NCBI GenBank assembly: GCA_017163975.1
Contig: JAFFSR010000364.1
Span: 1,752,408-1,816,407, forward strand
DNA length: 64,000 nt
Direction of reading: 5' to 3'
Origin: Anastatus disparis
Lineage: Eukaryota; Arthropoda; Insecta; Hymenoptera; Eupelmidae
The translations under genes were made by a program, and so were the position numbers. Numbering within the stretch: position 1 is the stretch's first letter; each line of letters starts with the position of its first letter. The notes below the pieces were generated by a model, which saw only the letters and a list, made by a program, of their open reading frames with translations, was not told the origin of the DNA and did no database searches. Below are positions 57,686 to 64,000 of this stretch, one piece after another.

Positions 57686-58844
57686 AGATTTAAGGAATAT
57701 AACATATTACCGATATATCTTCATATTATTAATCACAAAATTCAATTTCTTCGAAATATTTTGAAAGTCGCCACAATCGCGCTAGGCGCAGATATACCTT
57801 TTCGTAGATAAGACGGAGCATTTGCTGGGAGATTGAAATTGCTTATTTTCGAATCTCGCGGGTTTATTGTGAAATACCTCAATGATAAGAAAGAGCAACT
57901 TTATAATGTATTTTTTAACTTTGCATTCATCGTAGGAATTTCTCAAAATTACGTAATTAGTACTCATACCAATCATGTTTTATAATACAAATAAGATCAT
58001 TATTATAACCACAAAGATAATTCACCAACATTTATAGTAGAAGACTTAAAGGGATATAACATATTACCGATATATCTTCATACTATTAATCATAATTTTG
58101 AATTTCTCTGAAATATTTTAAAAGTCGCCAAAACCGTGTTAGGCGCAGATATACCATTACCTAGATAAGAGCGAGCACTTGCTGGGAGATTAGAATGCTT
58201 ATTCTCGAATCTTGAGGGTTTATCGTAAAATATCACAATGATAAGAAAGAGCAACTCTGAAATGTTTCTTTTAACTTTACATTCATTATGGAAATTTCTC
58301 AAAATGTCGTAATCAGTACTGCCGTCCAAAGTATAAAAGTGGTTAACTACATTGGAATCCCATTGGAGTTAAGGTTTTCTTACTTTGGACGGCAGAGTAC
58401 TCATACCGATTATGTTTTAAAATACAAATAAAATTATTATTATTATTATTATTAATATGACCACAAAAATAATTCACTGAATTTTATAATAGGAGACTTT
58501 AAAGGATAGAACATATTAGCAATATATCTTCATACTATTAATCACAATACTTAATTTCTTCGAAATATTTTGAAAGTCGTCACAAACGTGCTAGGCGCAG
58601 ATGTATCTTTTCGTAGATAAGAGCGGGCATTTGCTGGGAGATTAAAAGTACTTATTTCCGAATCTCGAGGGTTTATCGTAAAATATCACAATGATAAGAA
58701 AGAGCAACTTTATAAGGTTTTTTTTTAACTTTACATTCATCTTGGATATTTCTCAAAATTACGTAATTAGCACTAATACCGATTATGTTTTAAAATACAA
58801 ATAATATTATTATTATTAGTAAGAATCGACGAACAGTTTAGTAA
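57686..58844 (+). repeat. ~360-bp satellite, block B part 2
   Basis: About three monomers in block B orientation. The last ends in an (ATT)n run (58797-58818), where the Penelope-like element is inserted. Confidence 0.95.
58319..58395. mobile_element. 77-bp miniature TIR insertion in a satellite monomer
   Basis: CTGCCGTCCAAAGTA at 58319-58333 and its exact complement at 58381-58395 enclose ~47 bp. AGTA flanks it at 58315-58318 and 58396-58399. Other monomers lack it (they run 'gtaattagtactcatacc'), so the boundaries are clear. Confidence 0.75.
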
Positions 58845-59049
58845 TAATTAATATCCAAATAAAGCTACGAATGATAATGTTTAATTTAATTATATTAAAA
58901 GCAACGTTTCAACTCCTGATGGAGAAGTCCTCTTTAAGCTCTAAAAATATATAAATATGAGTACATGTACCAAACAAAAAAATCTTCTTAACAAAAATAG
59001 AAATTAATGTTAACAAACCTTTCAGCTAAAATTTTTAGTTAAAATTTAG

Positions 59050-60338
59050 CTTGTTGGTATGGATTGACAAAGATACATAAACCAGGAAACCCTATGAGAC
59101 TTATTATTTCTGCTGTGGGATCCCCTACATATTTTTTATCAAAATGGATTTCTAATTTTTTAAAAAGTAATTTACCGAAATATGATAATAATTTAAAAAA
59201 TAGTTTACAATTTGTTGAATTATTAAAATAATTTGTTATACCAAAGGGGTAATGTTTAATTGGATTGGATGCTGTTTCATTGTTAAATAATATTCATTTT
59301 GATGTAGTAAAAAGAGCAATAGAACGTAGATGGCATCATCTTAAAGATAAATTTGTCTTTGGATGATTTTTTAGAAATGGTTTCCTTTATAGTGCATAAA
59401 ATCTTTTTTGTTTTTGTTAATAAACATTACAATCAGAAGTTTGGTTCAGCGATGGGTAGCCTTGTAACCCGGTACTTGCTGATATTGTTATACAAGATAT
59501 TATCGATACTTCGCTTATGACTTGCCCACATCCAATCTTGTTTATCAAAATTTATGTTGATGATATTATCGCTTGTGTGCCCACTGACAAAGTTAATAAA
59601 ATACTTAACCACTTAAATCAAATTGATGATTACGTTCAGTTTACAATGGAATATCCCGTTGATAATAGTATTAATTTTTTGAATGTTTCACTATTGTGGA
59701 ATGGAAATGGAAATATAAAAACTAATTGGTATAAAAAACCGACACATGCTGGTTTATATCTGAATTATTTTTCCCATTCCCCAAGATCTCAAAAATTGCT
59801 GTTATATATTCTTTAGTTGAAAATGCTATCAAGTTGTCAAATGTTCAGTTTCATCAAAGTAATTTGAAATATGTCCGTTTTGCAAGCCAATAATTATCCA
59901 ATCACTTTTATAAATAAACATATTGAAACTCGATTGAAAACAATACAAGGTACTAATATTATTAATATTACTAAAAACTTTGACTCTGATTGTCAATTCG
60001 TAACTTTACCTTATTTGAAAAATATTGATGTCCTTGTAAAAAAGATTTTTAAAAAAGTAAATTTTAAAGTCATATTTAAGTCTACCAACAAGTTAAGTTT
60101 TTTAAATAATAATGGAAAAGATCCGATTGAAAAAATGCGCACTTTAAATTGTGTTTATGAAATTAATTGTATGGGTTGTTCAAAATGTTATGTCGGACAA
60201 TGGAGTACAATTCTAAATAAACGCATTTTGGAACATAATAATGATTGTATAAGTAAATCAGACACATCAGCATTGTTTTCACATATTTTGGAGACTAGAC
60301 ATAATTTTAATTTTAATATTGACTCTGTTGAAATTTGA
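59050..60338 (+). pseudogene. Penelope-like RT plus GIY-YIG endonuclease, broken
   Basis: 59050-59230: WYGLTKIHKPGNPMRLIISA then GSPTYFLSKWI, the RT 'KiHK....RPI.s...sp.y.lskfl' block. After several stops, 59517-59816 has the catalytic FIKIYVDDIIACVP box, NFLNVSLLWN and TNWYKKPTHAGLYLN, typical of Penelope RT. 59871-60338 ends in the GIY-YIG-like nuclease CVYEINCMGCSKCYVGQWS, then LNKRILEHNN and HILETRHNFNF, including its Cys pair. RT and EN together carry out target-primed insertion. At least seven stops or shifts make it dead; the N-terminal third of RT is missing. Confidence 0.9.
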
Positions 60339-60724
60339 GATAATGAAAGTTCAGACAGTAAACGTCTGGTTACTGAAATGGTATATATAACCAAATTTAA
60401 AAATAAGTTAATCGAAAATTTGATACGAAAAAGTCAAGTGTTATATTTAAACCTTACATCTCTAAGTTTTTGAAATGATATACTGTGACAAAACCTTTAA
60501 TACATTCTAAAATATTTTTGTGTAACTATCGTTATGTATATACTAAATAAGTTCACTTTAGTTTACGTTTCACACTACGTATTAACGTTTGACTCATAAA
60601 CAGTTGTATATATATGTCTAGACGTTTTAAAATTTTGTTTGTTACATAGGATTGTTGACATTAATTTTAATTTTTGTTAAAAAGATTTTTTTGTTTGGTA
60701 CATGTATTCATCTTTATATATTTT

Positions 60725-60790
60725 TAGAGCTTGAAGAGGACTTCCACATGAGGAGTCGAAACGTTGCTTTTAATAAAATTAAATTGAACA
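60725..60790 (+). ncRNA. Possible decayed hammerhead-ribozyme-like motif in the Penelope terminus
   Basis: 'CACATGAGGAGTCGAAACG' (60749-60767) resembles the hammerhead core CTGATGAG-stem-CGAAAC with two changes. It is flanked by pairable 'gaggact/agtc'. Penelope-like elements are known to carry hammerhead motifs in their terminal repeats. The left copy has 'ttgaaac' in place of CGAAAC. Degenerate; activity is unlikely. Confidence 0.35.
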
Positions 60791-60835
60791 GTATCACCCG
60801 TAGCTTTATTTGGATTTTAATATTATTATTATTAT

Positions 60836-62967
60836 TATTATTATGACCACAAAAAGAATTCACTGAATTTTAAAATAGGAGACTTTAAAGGATAGAACAT
60901 ATAAGCAATATATCTTCATACAATTAATCACAATACTCAATTTCTTCGAAATATTTTGGACGTCGCCACAAACGCGCTAGGCGCAGATATACCTTTTCGT
61001 AGATAAGATAGAGCATTTGCTGGGAGATTAAAATTGCTTATTTTCGAATCTCGAAGGGTTTATCGTAAAATATCACGATGATAAGAAAAACAACTTTATA
61101 ATGTTTTTTTTAACTTTACATTCATCGTGAGAATTTCTCAAAATGACATAATTAGCATTCATATCAATCATATTTTATAATACAAATAAGATCATTAATA
61201 TAACCACAAAAAAAATTCACTAACTTGTAAAGTAAAATATTTACGGGATATAACATATAACCGATATATCTTCATACTATTAATCATAATTTTGAATTTC
61301 TCAGGAATATTTTAAAAGTCGCCAGAACCGTATTATGCGCTGATATACCGTTACGTAGATGAGAGCGAACACTTGTTAGGAGATTAAAATGGCTAATTTC
61401 CGAAACTTAAGGGTTTATCGTTAAATATCACAATGATAAGAAAAAGAAATTTTAAATTGTTTTTTTTAATTTTACATTCATCTTCGAAATTTTTCAAAAT
61501 GACGTAATTAGTACTCATACTGTTTCTGTTTTAAAATACAAATAAAATAATTATTATTACAACCACAAAAATAATTCACTGAATTTTGAAATAGGAGACT
61601 TTAAAGGTTAGAACAGATTACCGATATAGCTTCATACTAGTAATCACAATACTCTATTTCTTCGAAATATTTTGAACGTCGCTACAAACGCGCTAGGCGC
61701 AGATATACCATTTCGTAGATAAGACGGAGCATTTGCTAGGAGATTAAAATTGCTTATTTTCGAATCTCGAGGGTTTATCGTAAAATATCACAATGATAAG
61801 AGAGAGCAACTATAGAATGTTTTTTTTTGTTTTAAATTCATCGTGGGAATTCATCAAAATGACGTAATTAGCACTCATACCAATCATGTTTTAAAATACA
61901 AATGAGATCATTATTATAACCACAAAAATAATTGACTAATTTTTAAAGTAGAATATTTACGGGATATAACAGATTACAGATATATCTTCATACAATTAAT
62001 CATAATTTTGAATTTTCCCAGAAATATTTTAAAAGTCGCCAAAACCGTGTTATGCGCAGATCTACCATTAGGTAGATAAGAGCGAGCACTTGCTGGGAGA
62101 TTAAAATTGCTTATTTTCGAATCTCGAAGGTTTATCGTAAAATATCACAATGACAAGAAAGAGCAACTTTATACTGTATTTTTTAACTTTGCATTCATCA
62201 TGGTAATTTCACAAAATAACGTAATTAGCACTCATACCAATCATATTTTATAATACAAATAAGATCATTATTATAACCACAAAAATAATTTGCTAATTTT
62301 TAAAGTAAAATTTTTAAGTGGTATAACATATTACCGATATATCTCTCCATACTATTATTCATAATTTTGTATTACTTCGAAATATTTTAAAAGTCGCCAA
62401 ACCGTGTTAGACGCAGATATACCATTACGTAGATAAGAGCGAGCACTTGATGGGAGATTATAATTGCTTATTTCTGAATCTTGAGGGTTTATCGTAAAAT
62501 ATCACAATGATAAGAAAGAGCAACTTAAAAATGTTATTTTTAACTTTATATTCATCGTGGGAATTTTTCAAAATGACGTAATTAGCACTCATACCAATCA
62601 TATTTTATAACACAAATAAGATCATTATGATAACCACTAAAATAATTCATTAATTTCAAAGGAGAAGATTTCTGGGATATAACATATTACCGATATATCT
62701 TAATACTATCAATTATAATTTTGAATTTCTCCGAAATCTTTTAAAAGTCGCCAAAACCGTGTTATGCGCAGATATACCATTACCAAGATAAGAGAAACCA
62801 CTTGCTGGGAGATTAAACTTGCTTATTTTCGAATCTCGAGGATTTATCGTAAAATATCATAATGATAAGAAAGAGCAACTTTATAATGTTTTTTTAACTT
62901 TACATTCATCGTGGGAATTTCTCAAAATTACGTAATTAGCACTCATACCAATCATGTCTTATAATAC
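60836..62967 (+). repeat. ~360-bp satellite, block B part 3
   Basis: About six monomers in block B orientation, ending inside a monomer at '...catgtcttataATAC' (62964-62967), where the inverted LTR begins. Confidence 0.95.
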
Positions 62968-63263
62968 TGTAGTCTCCAACACCTCGTAGATGCTACGATG
63001 TTGCTAGAAGGAAAGGTAGTTGGATAGGTCCTCGAACAGAGAAAACAACTCCTTTAATATTATAAAATATCATTTATTATTACCTGGAGATGCCAAGGCT
63101 ACTTAACTTATAGGTGATCCAAAACGCTCTGACTCTCTTCGCATATATCATGAAACACATAGGTTACGTTTCATCGTTGCTTACTTGCGCGCCGCCAGTT
63201 GCGCACAGCGTTTCTTCGCACATTCACTTATACATACATATCACGTACGTCTGTGTACTCACA
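62968..63263 (-). mobile_element. Ty3/Gypsy 3' LTR, minus strand
   Basis: Reverse complement of the LTR at 44681-44977 (~90%). On the minus strand it begins TGTGAGTACACAGACG at 63263 and ends '...gttggagactaca' at 62968. The adjoining minus-strand sequence is GTAT, the same tetramer that precedes the 5' LTR. Immediately upstream on this strand is a polypurine tract (63264-63285, 'aggggggagtac'), so this is a 3' LTR whose element extends rightward. Confidence 0.85.
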
Positions 63264-64000
63264 GTACTCCCCCCTAAATAATCATCCAGGGTTATATACA
63301 ACAAAAGGAAACATATTTTTTTTACGTAAGCAGTGGGTGTTTTATTTTACATGTGATCTTTTACATTCTTGTATATAATTACTTACGCAATTACTTTTAT
63401 ATTTATCTTTACATGTGAACCCTTCTACATTCTTGCACATAACCACTTACGGAATTACTTTTACATTTATTTTTACATGTGAACTCTTCTACATTCTTGC
63501 ACATAATTACTTACACAATTACTTTTACATTTATTTTTACCTGTGAACTCTTTTACATTCTTGTACATAATTACTTACGCAATTACTTTCGCTCACACGT
63601 ACTTTTCACTTCTCTACATCATTACATACTTAATTGAAGCTAATTTACACTTTATTACATGCATTTACATTTTATGCCTGCAAAGGCTTCTAAATACGAT
63701 TCTAAAGAGTCCATTCTCGTTGTACATTCTTGCACCCTGTCTTGCGATTGCTCACGATAGTGCAAAATTCAGACTGATTTTACAGTTAAGAATGTCCAAC
63801 CTGAATCGAGGTACATTTCTTAATATCGTTAACACAAAATTAACGTTGAAACATCTGTTATTTTCATTATTCTTTCCATAATAATTGTTCATCTTGATCT
63901 ATTCTATGCTGGTGTTGTTAAAAGAATTCAAGGACTTTTGGATGCCCAAGTGGTATGACATCTCGACTGATCGTAACGATCGTTGTCTAGAGAAATTAAA
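63264..64000 (-). mobile_element. Gypsy 3' internal region (minus strand), runs off the window
   Basis: Polypurine tract next to the LTR, then tandem repeats and non-coding sequence. The last 300 bp give no clear integrase or envelope motif on either strand. A 112-codon plus-strand frame at 63543-63881 has no recognisable content. Confidence 0.5.
63349..63590. repeat. ~63-bp tandem repeat (4 units) near the Gypsy 3' end
   Basis: Units start at 63349, 63411, 63475 and 63539 with 'acatgtgaactcttctacattcttgcacataattacttac' variants. The last unit is partial. Confidence 0.9.

Larger units (their letters stand above)
58845..60835 (+). mobile_element. Penelope-like element with inverted terminal (pLTR-like) repeats
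   Basis: 58850-58955 is the reverse complement of ~60720-60830 (shared 'ccaaataaagctacg', 'attaaaagcaacgtttc', 'gaagtcctctt.aagctctaaaaatata'). The body codes for RT and a GIY-YIG endonuclease in the order typical of Penelope-like elements. It is inserted into the (ATT)n part of a satellite monomer; the (ATT)n run reappears at 60817-60843. Confidence 0.85.

Noticed and set aside
63543..63881. 112-codon plus-strand frame
   Set aside because: Antisense to the Gypsy internal region, part of it over the 63-bp repeats, no motif.

Overview
The window is AT-rich, intron-bearing eukaryotic DNA made almost wholly of transposable elements and satellite, most likely from an arthropod and probably an insect. 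The element mix points there: Helitron, PIF/Harbinger with a MADF/BESS partner, Kolobok-type TTAA elements, RNase-H-bearing non-LTR elements, a Penelope-like element and a Ty3/Gypsy element. No intact ordinary host gene was found. Host-like sequence is limited to a broken copy of the RNA polymerase III largest subunit gene (about 15.9-17.9 kb) and two unrecognised exon-like frames near 40.5 and 41.3 kb. All calls come from reading the sequence and its translations by eye; family names rest on remembered motifs, not on searches.

Layout. 1-8.3 kb: a decayed Helitron Rep/helicase gene split by three younger insertions, each with target-site evidence: a Kolobok-like element (TTAA), a fold-back (CAAG) and an 8-bp-TSD element that carries an unrecognised 178-residue frame and GAAATCATTT arrays. 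8.3-9.7 kb: an A-rich/GGGCCC minisatellite. 10-12.1 kb: a broken intron-containing gene of a DDE-transposase-like family, then a ~0.5 kb direct duplication whose two copies are a filled and an empty site for a TTAA palindromic MITE. 13.4-19.8 kb: a BESS-like fragment, the POLR3A pseudogene and a long-TIR element.

19.8-39.9 kb is one nested stack. A Helitron (A), ending at 39932 in a hairpin plus CTAG, was split at a TAA site by an 18.3 kb Harbinger-type fold-back (21051-39350). The right half of the fold-back holds a broken MADF/BESS gene and a broken DDE transposase; the left half is an inverted copy that lacks both. Its centre is a 2.9 kb palindrome built on converging 40-bp repeats. A second Helitron (B, minus strand, 26651-33092) sits in a TA tract of the right half and carries a nearly open helicase and a tRNA-derived SINE. 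Helitrons A and B both keep a related small frame (127 and 131 aa) that I do not recognise.

41.6-64 kb is a ~360-bp satellite in two blocks of opposite orientation. It is invaded by two RNase-H-bearing non-LTR retrotransposons, a Penelope-like element and a Gypsy element. The Gypsy 5' LTR plus gag (44681-47576, +) and a 3' LTR plus polypurine tract (62968-63300, -) sit at the same position of the satellite monomer, flanked by the same GTAT. This suggests one Gypsy insertion later cut by an inversion with a breakpoint near 47576.
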